Source: Candidatus Gastranaerophilales bacterium
Lineage (GTDB): Bacteria > Cyanobacteriota > Vampirovibrionia > Gastranaerophilales > Gastranaerophilaceae
Length of the DNA: 39,385 bases
NCBI GenBank assembly: GCA_944326915.1
Contig: CALVFT010000004.1
Span: 1 to 39,385 of the forward strand
Direction: 5' to 3'
Every line of letters begins with the position of its first letter. Position 1 is the stretch's first letter. The notes below the pieces were generated by a model. The model ran no database searches. It saw nothing but the letters and a program-made list of their open reading frames with translations, and was not told where the DNA came from. This document shows, piece by piece, positions 8,013 to 16,262 of this stretch. A program made the translations under genes and the position numbers.

Positions 8013-9143
8013 ATGTATGTAAACAAGTGTATCAAATGTGGTCGTGAGTTTGAGACTAAAAACCCCAAAAGAGTTATTTGTCCTGATTGTTTGTATCCTG
8101 ATAAGAAAATGGCAGTTTCTTCTACAGATTTGTCATCTACTTCAGCTCCGGCACAAGAGACTCAACCTGTTCAAGAACCTTTAAGGGGATATAGCGCAGG
8201 CCCGGAAGAGCCACAACGCTTCTACAGTGCAGGAGGTAATGACCAACAAAGATATAACAGACCTCAAAGATCTTATAATAACCAAGGAGGTTACAACCGT
8301 CCTTCAAACAATTACAATAGATCTTCTTATGGAAATAATTCGCGTCAAGGCGGTTATTCAAGAGATAATCGTCAGGGTGGTTACGGGAATCGCCCAAATA
8401 ATAACTATAATCGTCAAGGAGGGTATTCTAACAGACCTCAACAAGGTGGATTTAATCGTCAAGGTGGATTCAATCGCCGTCCGCAACAAGGTGGATTTAA
8501 TAGAGGTCCAAAACGTCCTGTAAAAAATAGAGCTCCTAAACAACTTTTGGTAAGTAGAGAACAGCTTGAACAAATTGAATTGTTATACAAGATGATGTTG
8601 CCTTTACCAAATCCTGATTGTCATGAAGTTATCGGTGAAAAAATTGGATTGGAACCAAGAAAAGTGTTCTTTGGAATCAATTTGGTAAGACAAAAAATGA
8701 TGTTGCCTAAGTTGCCGTTCCCTAAACGTAAACTAGCAATATCTCCTGATCAGTTGTTCGCTATAAAGAATTTATATGAACCATTGTTGCCATTGCCTCC
8801 GATTGGTTGTCATAAAATTATTGCTGCACAATTAAAGATGGATGAATGGCGTGTACACGTTGGTATTGGTTTAATTCGTTCACAAATGGGCTTGCAGCGT
8901 TGGAATCAGGATAGACCTGATGCTCCTGAAGAGTTTAGAAATCAAAATGTTCAAGAAGAGGCTAAGCCTAAAAAAACTTCAAAGAAAAAAGCTGCAGAAG
9001 AGTCAGTAGAGGAAGTCGCTGTTAAAGAAGAAAAGATTGAATCTCCTGAGTCTGTTGAAACTGCTCCTGTAGAAGAAGCTAAACCAAAAGCAAAAAGAGG
9101 TAGAAAACCTAAAAAGGTTGAAGAAGAAAAAACAGAAGAATAG
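8013..9143 (+). CDS. Zinc-ribbon protein with QGG-repeat disordered region and two tandem helical (HTH-like) domains
   Basis: I do not recognise a family for this 376-residue protein. Residues 6-26 form a zinc ribbon (Cys6, Cys9, Cys23, Cys26). Residues about 58-170 are low-complexity, made of Arg, Asn, Gly, Tyr and Gln, with seven QGG(Y/F) units, resembling RGG-type RNA-binding and condensate-forming regions. Two related domains follow, about 178-232 and 240-295: each has a '(L/I)xP-LP-P...C-H-x-(V/I)-I' core followed by a predicted helix-turn-helix and 'GI-x-L-(V/I)-R-x-(Q/K)-M'. The tail is rich in Lys, Glu and Ala. The gene heads an operon with rimM (5 nt apart) and trmD, the place where many bacteria have rpsP and the KH-domain RNA-binding protein KhpA. 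A role in RNA or ribosome biology is therefore inferred. Confidence 0.8.
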   Translation: MYVNKCIKCGREFETKNPKRVICPDCLYPDKKMAVSSTDLSSTSAPAQETQPVQEPLRGYSAGPEEPQRFYSAGGNDQQRYNRPQRSYNNQGGYNRPSNNYNRSSYGNNSRQGGYSRDNRQGGYGNRPNNNYNRQGGYSNRPQQGGFNRQGGFNRRPQQGGFNRGPKRPVKNRAPKQLLVSREQLEQIELLYKMMLPLPNPDCHEVIGEKIGLEPRKVFFGINLVRQKMMLPKLPFPKRKLAISPDQLFAIKNLYEPLLPLPPIGCHKIIAAQLKMDEWRVHVGIGLIRSQMGLQRWNQDRPDAPEEFRNQNVQEEAKPKKTSKKKAAEESVEEVAVKEEKIESPESVETAPVEEAKPKAKRGRKPKKVEEEKTEE

Positions 9144-9148
9144 TTGCG

Positions 9149-9667
9149 ATGACAAAATATATTTCTGTTGGTAAAATTCTTAATTTTCATGGAATTCAAG
9201 GTGAAGCTAAAGTTGGTTTTTCTAAAAATCAGCAAGATTTCTTCTGTGGTTTAAAGAAGATGTTTGTGAAGTTGGATGTAGATTACATCCCTTTAAATGT
9301 TAAGAGTATTAGGCTTCATAAGAATTTTGCGATTGTTAAATTTGAAGGTATTAATTCTATAAACGATTTAATGGAATATAAGAATTGTCTTTTATTTGTA
9401 GAAGAAGAAACAGTAAGAGAAAGTCTAGAAGAAGATGAGTTTTTGATAGATGAACTTGTTGGATTAGAGGTATTTGATCAGGCTGGCACAAAAGTTGGTT
9501 TTGTAGTTGGCGTATCTAACAATGGGGCTACTGATTTGCTTTCTGTTAAGACAAAATCAAAAAAAATATCTTTAATTCCATTTGTAAAAGCTATTGTAAC
9601 AAATGTGAGTATTAAAGATAAGTCTATTATTATCAATAAACTGGAAGGTTTGATTGATGAAGTTTGA
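9149..9667 (+). CDS. rimM: Ribosome maturation factor RimM
   Basis: RimM binds S19 and assists 30S head assembly. The 172-residue protein has the N-terminal RimM domain starting VGKILNFHGIQGEAKV and the C-terminal PRC-barrel domain with DELVGLEVFD and a GATDLLSVKT segment followed by IPFVKAIV. It starts 5 nt after the upstream gene's stop and its last 11 bases overlap the start of trmD, so translation of the three genes is probably coupled. Confidence 0.94.
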   Translation: MTKYISVGKILNFHGIQGEAKVGFSKNQQDFFCGLKKMFVKLDVDYIPLNVKSIRLHKNFAIVKFEGINSINDLMEYKNCLLFVEEETVRESLEEDEFLIDELVGLEVFDQAGTKVGFVVGVSNNGATDLLSVKTKSKKISLIPFVKAIVTNVSIKDKSIIINKLEGLIDEV

Positions 9668-10346
9668 TGTTTTGACACTTTTTCCTGAAATAATTCAAAA
9701 TTACTGCTCTTACAGTATAATGAAACGTGCTAAAGAGGCTGATATTATTTCTGTTAATACAGTAAATCCAAGAGATTATACATTAGATAAGCACAAAAAA
9801 GTTGATGATACTCCATATGGTGGTGGGGCTGGTATGGTATTGATGGCTCAACCTTATGTTGATGCTTATGAAAGTATCGAAAAACTTTCAAATTCAATAA
9901 CAATTATGCTTTCGCCACAAGGTGAGCCTTTGAAGGATTCCTTAGTTAATGATTTATCCAAATATGATCAAATAGTTATGCTTTGTGGTCATTATGAAGG
10001 TTTTGATGAACGTATTAGAGATATTATCAAACCAAGGGAAATTTCTTTAGGAGATTTTGTTTTAACAGGTGGAGAATTGCCTGCATTATGTTTGATTGAC
10101 GCTGTTAGTCGAAAAATTGAAGGTACTTTGGGTAAAATTGAGTCGGCTGATGAGGATAGCTTTTCTAATGGACTTCTAGAGTATCCGCATTATACAAAAC
10201 CTCGAGAATATAGAGGTCTAAGAGTTCCTGAAGTCTTATTGAATGGTAATCATAAGGATATTAATGAATTCCGTTTAAATCAAAGTATAGAAAGGACAAG
10301 ACTTAGACGCCCTGATTTGTATGAAAAATGGATAAAAAAGTCTTAG
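9657..10346 (+). CDS. trmD: tRNA (guanine-N1-)-methyltransferase TrmD
   Basis: TrmD makes m1G37 in tRNAs and prevents frameshifting. The 229-residue product begins MKFDVLTLFPE, which fixes ATG 9657 rather than the TTG one codon upstream, and has the knotted SAM site: YGGGAGMVLM, HYEGFDERI, SLGDFVLTGGELPAL and the C-terminal YTKPREYRGLRVPEVLL. GGAAGG lies 8 nt before the ATG, inside rimM. Its stop codon overlaps that of the convergent gene by 4 bp. The usual neighbours rpsP and rplS are not present. Confidence 0.97.
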   Translation: MKFDVLTLFPEIIQNYCSYSIMKRAKEADIISVNTVNPRDYTLDKHKKVDDTPYGGGAGMVLMAQPYVDAYESIEKLSNSITIMLSPQGEPLKDSLVNDLSKYDQIVMLCGHYEGFDERIRDIIKPREISLGDFVLTGGELPALCLIDAVSRKIEGTLGKIESADEDSFSNGLLEYPHYTKPREYRGLRVPEVLLNGNHKDINEFRLNQSIERTRLRRPDLYEKWIKKS

Positions 10347-10816
10347 AAATTTTTATTAAGAGGGTCATTATGTCCCATTCCAAGTCCGTCTTTGAAGAAA
10401 CTTATGATTCCATATCCTGCAAGTCCTATTGCACTGCCTTTTGAAATTTTTCCTTTGCCTAAAAGGGCTCCAAGACCAAGTGTGAGAGGAATTACATTAC
10501 TTACCAACATGGAACCTATGCCTTTAAAGTAGCCGATACCTTGGTTTACAAAGTTTCTGAAATTGTTTTCTACTTCCCATCTGAAGACTGTCTTTTTCAT
10601 TCCATCCATTGTCATGCTTGGATTAGAAAGATATAATGTATTATTGAATCTTTTTTCTACTGCATTGGCATCACAACTTTGTGAGTATGTATCAGCTTGA
10701 ATTTTTCCGATAACGTGAGCATCTCTCGCTATAAGCCCAAGTCCAACTATACCGGTTCCTTTGGCAAGATAGCTTACGTAGTTTGATTTTAAATTTGATA
10801 ATAATTTAATGCTCAT
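10343..10816 (-). CDS. Small membrane-associated protein of unknown function
   Basis: This 157-residue protein has no family I recognise. Residues about 15-30 and 105-140 are hydrophobic and glycine-rich (LAKGTGIVGLGLIA; IPLTLGLGALLGKG; GLAGYGIISFF), consistent with one to three membrane-embedded helices. It starts with ATG preceded by AAAGGTTAG and lies 8 nt downstream of the Q/N-rich HEAT-like gene on the same strand, so the two form an operon. Its end overlaps trmD by 4 bp without a terminator. Its role is unknown. Confidence 0.7.
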   Translation of the reverse strand: MSIKLLSNLKSNYVSYLAKGTGIVGLGLIARDAHVIGKIQADTYSQSCDANAVEKRFNNTLYLSNPSMTMDGMKKTVFRWEVENNFRNFVNQGIGYFKGIGSMLVSNVIPLTLGLGALLGKGKISKGSAIGLAGYGIISFFKDGLGMGHNDPLNKNF

Positions 10817-10824
10817 ACGTTATT

Positions 10825-11628
10825 CTAACCTTTTTTTTGAGTTTGTTCTTGTTTTGGTTTGTCTTTTACTTCGAATTCTTTTTCTACTGTTTGACCTGAC
10901 ATTTTCAATAAGATGTTTGAAGCTTGTAGTGCGTCTTGGCCGTATCCACTGCTAGTATTTTGCATGTTCTTTAATAGACCTACTGTATAATCATCACCAG
11001 TTACAATTCTAGAATCGAGGGCTCCTAGAGCAAGAACTTTTACCGGTGTATATGGGTCTTGTAGCATTTTATTGACAAGAGCATTTAGTGCAAGATCATC
11101 TTTTCTTGTATCATCTTCTTGTAATCTTGCAATAACTTCTTTTGCACCCATCATTCTTACTTCTTTATCTTGACTGTTTAAATAATTTTCAAGATTTTTA
11201 ATATATTCATCTGTTAGTTGAACAATTTGTCGTTTTTCTGTTTTTTTCTCATTAGTATTTGTGGTTGTTGTATTCGAATTTGTAGAATTATTTTCGTTTA
11301 CATTGTTATTACCTTGAGGTGTTCCTGGTTGTCCATTTGGATTTATAAATTGTTGAGTGTAATAATTTGAAGGGTAGCATTGAGGGGTATTATTTTGAGG
11401 CTGAGTTTGATAAGAAGGAGCATTAACATTGTATACTGGACTTCCTCCTGGAGTAGCTACAGATGGATTAAATATTTGAATATTTACACCTGCATAATTT
11501 GGAGCAGGTTGTTGGGCACCAGATTGATTATAGACTTGAGTCGGTTGTTGTACTGGTGGCGCTTGCTGTACTACTGTATTTTGAACAGGTTTTGATTGAT
11601 ATTGAGTTTGTCCTACTGTACTTTGCAT
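10825..11628 (-). CDS. Q/N/P-rich protein with C-terminal HEAT-like helical repeats
   Basis: The first about 130 of 267 residues are almost only Gln, Asn, Pro, Thr, Ser, Tyr and Val (for example QQAPPVQQP and a run of alternating Thr and Asn), a prion-like disordered composition. Residues about 135-245 are helical and HEAT-like: LENYLNSQDKEVRMMGAKEV, then 'DPYTPVKVLALGALDSR' and a third weaker unit, a fold that mediates protein contacts. There is no signal peptide. The gene starts at ATG 11628 with GGTAGAG upstream and is followed after 8 nt by a small membrane protein gene. A scaffold or adaptor role is possible but not shown. Confidence 0.75.
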   Translation of the reverse strand: MQSTVGQTQYQSKPVQNTVVQQAPPVQQPTQVYNQSGAQQPAPNYAGVNIQIFNPSVATPGGSPVYNVNAPSYQTQPQNNTPQCYPSNYYTQQFINPNGQPGTPQGNNNVNENNSTNSNTTTTNTNEKKTEKRQIVQLTDEYIKNLENYLNSQDKEVRMMGAKEVIARLQEDDTRKDDLALNALVNKMLQDPYTPVKVLALGALDSRIVTGDDYTVGLLKNMQNTSSGYGQDALQASNILLKMSGQTVEKEFEVKDKPKQEQTQKKG

Positions 11629-11746
11629 AATAACTCTACCTTTTACTACTACTTATATAAATAAAGTTAATTTATAGAAAAATATTGCTAAAAATTTGAA
11701 ACTTTTAAGAAATGTAACATGTATTTAAAAAAATATAGCTACAAGT

Positions 11747-11752
11747 TATAAT
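11747..11752 (+). promoter_or_regulatory. -10 element (TATAAT) six bases before the ATG of the second CxxCxxxCC gene
   Basis: A perfect TATAAT ends exactly 6 nt before ATG 11759. Transcription would start at or next to the A of the ATG, giving a leaderless mRNA; no Shine-Dalgarno sequence exists. The -35 region is weak (TTTAAA at 11724-11729, 17 bp spacer). Confidence 0.6.
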
Positions 11753-11758
11753 TATTCT

Positions 11759-12343
11759 ATGACAAGTTATGAAGAAAGTTACTTAAATCAACGTCCTCAA
11801 CACTTGTGCAATATGTGTGGGAAGTGTTGCAGGGTAGTCTATACTCCGATTCCATATAGTGAGTTATTGGAAAAGTACAAGGCTGGAGAGCAAGCTGCTA
11901 TAGATTTTTTAGATATTTTTGTTCCTTATGAATCAATATCAAAAGCTAAAGAGGTTGATTCTTCAATTGTTGATAATATTATTGCACTTTCAAAAATAGA
12001 TAATCCTAATTTTGATGAGACTCGCATGACTTTTTATTATTGTAAGTATCTTCAAAATAATAATATGTGTGGAAATTATGAAAACAGACCAACCTTATGC
12101 CGCCATTTCCCAAGTACTCCTTGGTCGATAGTTCCTCCTGGTTGTGGCTTTGAAGGATGGTTGTTCGGTCGAAGAGAAGAGGCTAAAGCTCAAATACGAA
12201 AAGTAAAAGAAGAACTCCTTGACTTAAAAGTTCTTGAGTCTAAAACCTCTGACAAGGCTTTACTGGCAAAAATCGAAGCTGTAAAAAATAAGCTTCAACA
12301 GCGAATAGATTTGTTTAAAAGATATGGCTCAGAAAATTGGTAA
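11759..12343 (+). CDS. YkgJ-like CxxCxxxCC metal-binding protein (paralogue 2)
   Basis: The 194-residue protein has CNMCGKCCRVVYTPIP (about residues 17-32), then FLDIFVPYES, and a second cluster CKYLQNNNMCGNYENRP followed by LCRHFPSTPWSIVPPGCGFEGW. The order, spacing and the phrase YENRPxxCRxFPxxPxSIxPxxCG match the protein at 4814-5494, so the two are paralogues. This copy lacks the N-terminal about 75 residues and has instead a C-terminal charged coiled-coil-like tail (about 145-194). The function of the family is unproven. Its stop lies 6 bp from the stop of the convergent GH57 gene. Confidence 0.82.
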   Translation: MTSYEESYLNQRPQHLCNMCGKCCRVVYTPIPYSELLEKYKAGEQAAIDFLDIFVPYESISKAKEVDSSIVDNIIALSKIDNPNFDETRMTFYYCKYLQNNNMCGNYENRPTLCRHFPSTPWSIVPPGCGFEGWLFGRREEAKAQIRKVKEELLDLKVLESKTSDKALLAKIEAVKNKLQQRIDLFKRYGSENW

Positions 12344-12349
12344 TACAAA

Positions 12350-14848
12350 CTATTGCAGCATGTATTTATCTAATTTTTTTTCATAAAATTCTGTATTAAT
12401 ATTTAATTTTTTGCCTATATCTAAAAGCATTTCAACAAATTTTCTATTAGTATTTTTCTTGGTAGGAGACGGATTTTCTAATATGTCACCTATTCTGTGG
12501 AATATTTTTGAGTAGAAAATATTTTGTGCTTCTGCAATATCTATTTGAAGTTCAAGTTTTTCAATATCATCAAATAGTTCTAATACAACTTCAGCTTGTT
12601 GTATTTCAAAGCTATGTACAAGCCTGTTAATGTTTTGAAGAACTTTTTTACAAAAAACATTATTAGACAGGTTCTTATCAAGATTAACGTCCATTCTTCT
12701 TGCTTCAAAATTTATATCCATAGCTTGTTGAATAGAGTCTTCATCAAGGAAGCCTCCTGAATGGATTACGATATCGTTAAATCTTCTACTCAAAGCATAA
12801 CCTGCTGCAATCTTAAATTCATCAGGAATTTTTAAGCCTAATGATTGTAGATGGTATATAGAACCTTTGCCCTCATCGTACATATCTTGATAGATTGCAC
12901 CAAATTTCGCAAGTTTACCTTTAAGTAAGACTTGTAGAATTTTTCGTCTTTCTTCAATAAATATATCTTTTAATGTGAAATATTCTTTTCCAAAGTATTC
13001 ATCAAGTGCTCTTATAATTTCTGTAATCGGATTCATCATAAAAGTCTTGATTAGACTAACTTTTATATTATTAAATTCCGCATCGTCGGTGTATTCTTTT
13101 ATTGCACAATGGAAATCCCCACTAGCGTACTGCATTAGTGCAAACATCATGTTGTATTTAATCATTGTAATTCTTGATTGAATTTCAATATGCCCGATTA
13201 CAAATGTAGAGCTTCCCTTTTGAACTTTTTTGTAAGCATGTTTTTTAATCGTATAGCAGTATACGTTTTCTTCTTCTTCAAAATCCTGATACAATGAGCT
13301 TATAGCCCACAAACTTGCAATTTGTTTTGCAGTAACTACTGATGGCTTTACAAATCTTTCAAAAATGTCTTTTCCAGTACCGAATTCAGGTAGGTTACTT
13401 TTAGCTTGAGATAGTATGTTTAGGAAATTTTCTTCAAGATTTTTATTTGTGTACCTAGCAGCTATTTGCATAGCTCTTGCCGCATACTTCATAATTTGTA
13501 CAGTTTCTATTCCTGAAATCTCAGAGAAGAACCAACCGCAGCTGGTGTACATTAAAAGCAATTGTCTTTGCATTTCAAGCAATTCCATCGCTTTTACCTT
13601 GCTTTCATCTGACAAATCAGGTAAGAAGTTTTCTTGTTGGAATTTTTTTACATTCATTAAGCTTCTGTCAAGAATAACTTCAATGTAGTTATTTCGAACT
13701 TGCCAAGGGTTTTCAAAATATTTAGAACCTTCTTCTTCGAAAGTGGATGCTAACTCATCTCTTAGATAATCAAAGGCTTCCCTTAGAGGTTTTCTCCATT
13801 TTTGATTCCATCCAGGATGCCCGCCGGTAGAGCAACCGCAGTCTTCTTTCCATCTACCGACTCCATGGAAACAGCTCCAGCTGGAAGCTTGTTTTATATC
13901 TACCTCTGTGTCAGCTCCAAATAAGTCTAAAAATTCTGCATAGTTTGTTATCTTAAATCCTTCATCCTTTGCACGAATTTGTAGTACATAAGCTAAAGCC
14001 ATATCTCCAAATTTTGTGTGGTGTCCATAACTTTCACCATCTGTCGCAATATTTATAAGTTGAGGATAATTTCTAAAGTCTGATACACCCTCTTTTAATC
14101 TTTTTATAAATCTGTTACCATCTTTAAGTAGTTCGTCAAATGCGACGGATTTAGAAATTGCACCGTCATAGAAGAACAGATAAATTGATTTTCCTGGAGC
14201 TGATTTTATATTGTATTTATAAGCTCTTGCAGGGTCAATATTCCCCCAACTTACATCTGTCCAATCTTTAGCTCCTTTTTCTTTTATTTTAGCAGCTTGG
14301 TATGGTGATAGGATTGTAAACTTAATGCCATTTTCTACTAAAACTCTTAAAGTATCATCATCAACAGCAGTTTCTGCAAGCCATATACCTTCAGGTTTTC
14401 TACCAAATCTGTATTCAAAATCTCTAATTCCCCACTTAACTTGAGTTTGTTTATCATTTTCATTGGCAAGTGGCATAATTATATGGTTATATACCTGAGC
14501 GATGGCATTCCCATGACCGTTGTGTTCTGCGATACTTTCGATATCTGCTTTTATGATTCTTTCATAAGTTAGCGGAGCAAACTGTTCCATCCAAGAAAGT
14601 AGAGTTGGTCCAAAGTTGAAACTCATATGAGCGTAGTTGTTGACAACATCTAAAATTTTGTTTCTGCTGTCTACAATTTTGGAAACGGAATTAGGGTTAT
14701 AGCATTCTTTGTTAATTCTTTCATTCCAGTCATGGAATGGTAAGGCACTATCTTGAAGTTCAATTGCTTCTAACCAAGGATTTTCTCTTGGTGGTTGGTA
14801 AAAGTGCCCGTGAATAGTTAAATATATATCTTGTTTTTGATTGCTCAT
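12350..14848 (-). CDS. Glycoside hydrolase family 57 protein with DUF3536-type C-terminal half
   Basis: The 832-residue protein starts with the GH57 region-1 motif HGHFYQPPRE (residues 13-22). PEGIWLAETAVDDDTL (152-167) carries the expected nucleophile, probably Glu159, and ATDGESYGHH (268-277) carries the expected acid/base, probably Asp270. The C-terminal about 500 residues are helical and correspond to DUF3536. GH57 enzymes act on alpha-glucans (amylase, branching or transglucosylase reactions); the exact reaction of this subtype is not known to me. There is no signal peptide, so it probably acts on intracellular glycogen-like storage. CGGAG lies before the ATG. Two secreted-protein genes lie upstream on the same strand. 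Confidence 0.9.
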   Translation of the reverse strand: MSNQKQDIYLTIHGHFYQPPRENPWLEAIELQDSALPFHDWNERINKECYNPNSVSKIVDSRNKILDVVNNYAHMSFNFGPTLLSWMEQFAPLTYERIIKADIESIAEHNGHGNAIAQVYNHIIMPLANENDKQTQVKWGIRDFEYRFGRKPEGIWLAETAVDDDTLRVLVENGIKFTILSPYQAAKIKEKGAKDWTDVSWGNIDPARAYKYNIKSAPGKSIYLFFYDGAISKSVAFDELLKDGNRFIKRLKEGVSDFRNYPQLINIATDGESYGHHTKFGDMALAYVLQIRAKDEGFKITNYAEFLDLFGADTEVDIKQASSWSCFHGVGRWKEDCGCSTGGHPGWNQKWRKPLREAFDYLRDELASTFEEEGSKYFENPWQVRNNYIEVILDRSLMNVKKFQQENFLPDLSDESKVKAMELLEMQRQLLLMYTSCGWFFSEISGIETVQIMKYAARAMQIAARYTNKNLEENFLNILSQAKSNLPEFGTGKDIFERFVKPSVVTAKQIASLWAISSLYQDFEEEENVYCYTIKKHAYKKVQKGSSTFVIGHIEIQSRITMIKYNMMFALMQYASGDFHCAIKEYTDDAEFNNIKVSLIKTFMMNPITEIIRALDEYFGKEYFTLKDIFIEERRKILQVLLKGKLAKFGAIYQDMYDEGKGSIYHLQSLGLKIPDEFKIAAGYALSRRFNDIVIHSGGFLDEDSIQQAMDINFEARRMDVNLDKNLSNNVFCKKVLQNINRLVHSFEIQQAEVVLELFDDIEKLELQIDIAEAQNIFYSKIFHRIGDILENPSPTKKNTNRKFVEMLLDIGKKLNINTEFYEKKLDKYMLQ

Positions 14849-14875
14849 TTCTTAACTCCGTTTTTTAATAAAATT

Positions 14876-15376
14876 TTATTTTTCTGCTTTTGCTTTAGGT
14901 TTTGATACTAGTACGGAAAATTTATCAACATCTATCCATACATCACCAAGTGCATCAGAAAATACTTTTCCTGAAAATTCTATTTCATCACCAGAATTTA
15001 GGTCAATATATTTTTCAACAACTTTACGATTTAGAAAAATCTTCATTTCTGAAAGTGGAATATTATGATCAGTTACATCCGGTCTTTGAATTAGGAATGA
15101 AATGTAGTCTTCTGAACTGCGGTAAGCAGGTTTGTAGTCAAGACCTAGTGTTGAGAATTTATCAAATTTACCTTTGATTTTTACATATTTATTTAGGTAA
15201 AAGTTTGGTCTAGCAACTAAATCTAGTGGATTTACAGACATATAATTTCTTGTTTGTGTCTGCATTGGGTTTTCTAAGTTTATTTGAGTTTTATTTACAG
15301 GAGCTTGAGTTACTGCATGTACATTAAGCCCTATAGCAACGATTGCAACTAATACCAAACCTTTTATTTTATTCAT
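14876..15376 (-). CDS. Exported protein, probably with an OB-fold
   Basis: This 166-residue protein has a signal peptide (about residues 1-22, ending NVHAVTQ) and one globular domain. The pattern 'YLNKYVKIKGKFDKF ... GDEIEFSGKVFSDALGDVWIDVDKF' is what is expected from a small OB-fold barrel with a VKIKG strand and a final 'W-I-x-V-D' strand. OB-folds of this exported kind may bind oligosaccharides or metals, but nothing here decides it. GAGAGGA precedes the ATG. It sits 27 nt upstream of the GH57 gene on the same strand. Confidence 0.7.
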   Translation of the reverse strand: MNKIKGLVLVAIVAIGLNVHAVTQAPVNKTQINLENPMQTQTRNYMSVNPLDLVARPNFYLNKYVKIKGKFDKFSTLGLDYKPAYRSSEDYISFLIQRPDVTDHNIPLSEMKIFLNRKVVEKYIDLNSGDEIEFSGKVFSDALGDVWIDVDKFSVLVSKPKAKAEK

Positions 15377-15506
15377 TGATGAGTCCTCTCTAAAAAATTT
15401 ATAAAAAATCTCTCTTTTAGCAATATTCTATCACACTTTTTATGATTTGTAACTACCCGAGTCAATAATAAAATAATATTTTGGTCAATTAATATAAAAT
15501 AAAGAA

Positions 15507-16046
15507 TTATTCTTCTTGCTGCGCGATATTTACGATTGCATATGCATTAAAATCAATGTTCCCAAAAATAATTCGAACTTGTTTTGTGCTGTATTGAGAA
15601 AGTTTAACAAATGTAATAGTCTTTTCTCCGAAGTCGTCATTAGTTTCTGTTGCAGGAATATTGGCAATGAGGTAGTGTGATTGATAGAGTTTTAAGTTTA
15701 TTTTATTGTTATTTTTTTCTGCAACTACTTGATAGTAACCGATAGGTACTGTTTGATTTGCGTCTACTTGTAATGTTAGTGGTATAAGTAGAGTTGGTAA
15801 TTCTTCTGATTTTTTGTTTATAATTTCTGTTTCGTTACTTTGTTGAAAGCTTTCTCCTTTAGGAATATTTTTGTTCTTTTTCTTTTTTTGTTTGCTTTCA
15901 AGAGCTTTTTCAAATTCTTGATCAGTTACAGGCTTTTGCCCATATACATTTTGATCTCCAAAATTATCCCAAAGGTCACCTTCAGCAAAGCATATTCCAT
16001 TTATTCCGATGAAAAAAAGTAATAGTAAAACAAAAAATCTTCTCAT
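15507..16046 (-). CDS. Exported protein of unknown function
   Basis: The 179-residue product begins MRRFFVLLLLFFIG and has a predicted signal peptide ending near residue 21 (CFAEG). Residues about 25-75 are polar and Lys/Glu-rich. Residues about 80-175 look like a beta-sandwich with alternating hydrophobic strands (TLLIPLTLQV; IGYYQVVAEK; INLKLYQSHYLIA; QVRIIFGNIDF). I recognise no family. No Shine-Dalgarno sequence is visible. TATTAT lies 6 nt before the ATG on the minus strand, so this may be another leaderless gene. Confidence 0.65.
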   Translation of the reverse strand: MRRFFVLLLLFFIGINGICFAEGDLWDNFGDQNVYGQKPVTDQEFEKALESKQKKKKNKNIPKGESFQQSNETEIINKKSEELPTLLIPLTLQVDANQTVPIGYYQVVAEKNNNKINLKLYQSHYLIANIPATETNDDFGEKTITFVKLSQYSTKQVRIIFGNIDFNAYAIVNIAQQEE

Positions 16047-16262
16047 ATTTTTATAATAATGATTTTTTAGAAAATGTACACATCTGTTTATATGATACAG
16101 TCGTTATTTTTGTATCTGTTGATAGTAAGAATTAAATAAAATTATTTTGTTTACAAAATTTAATAATTAACTATTTATATAGCAAAAATGAATATTGAGT
16201 TGTTTTTGGTAAGAATGTAAGTTTTACGAGAATTTAATGAAGTATTTAAAAGGAGAAATTTG

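Noticed and set aside
8137-8573. Long overlapping open frames on both strands within the QGG-repeat region
   Set aside because: They are by-products of the repetitive composition; the plus-strand frame from 8013 has a zinc ribbon, a promoter and an operon context.
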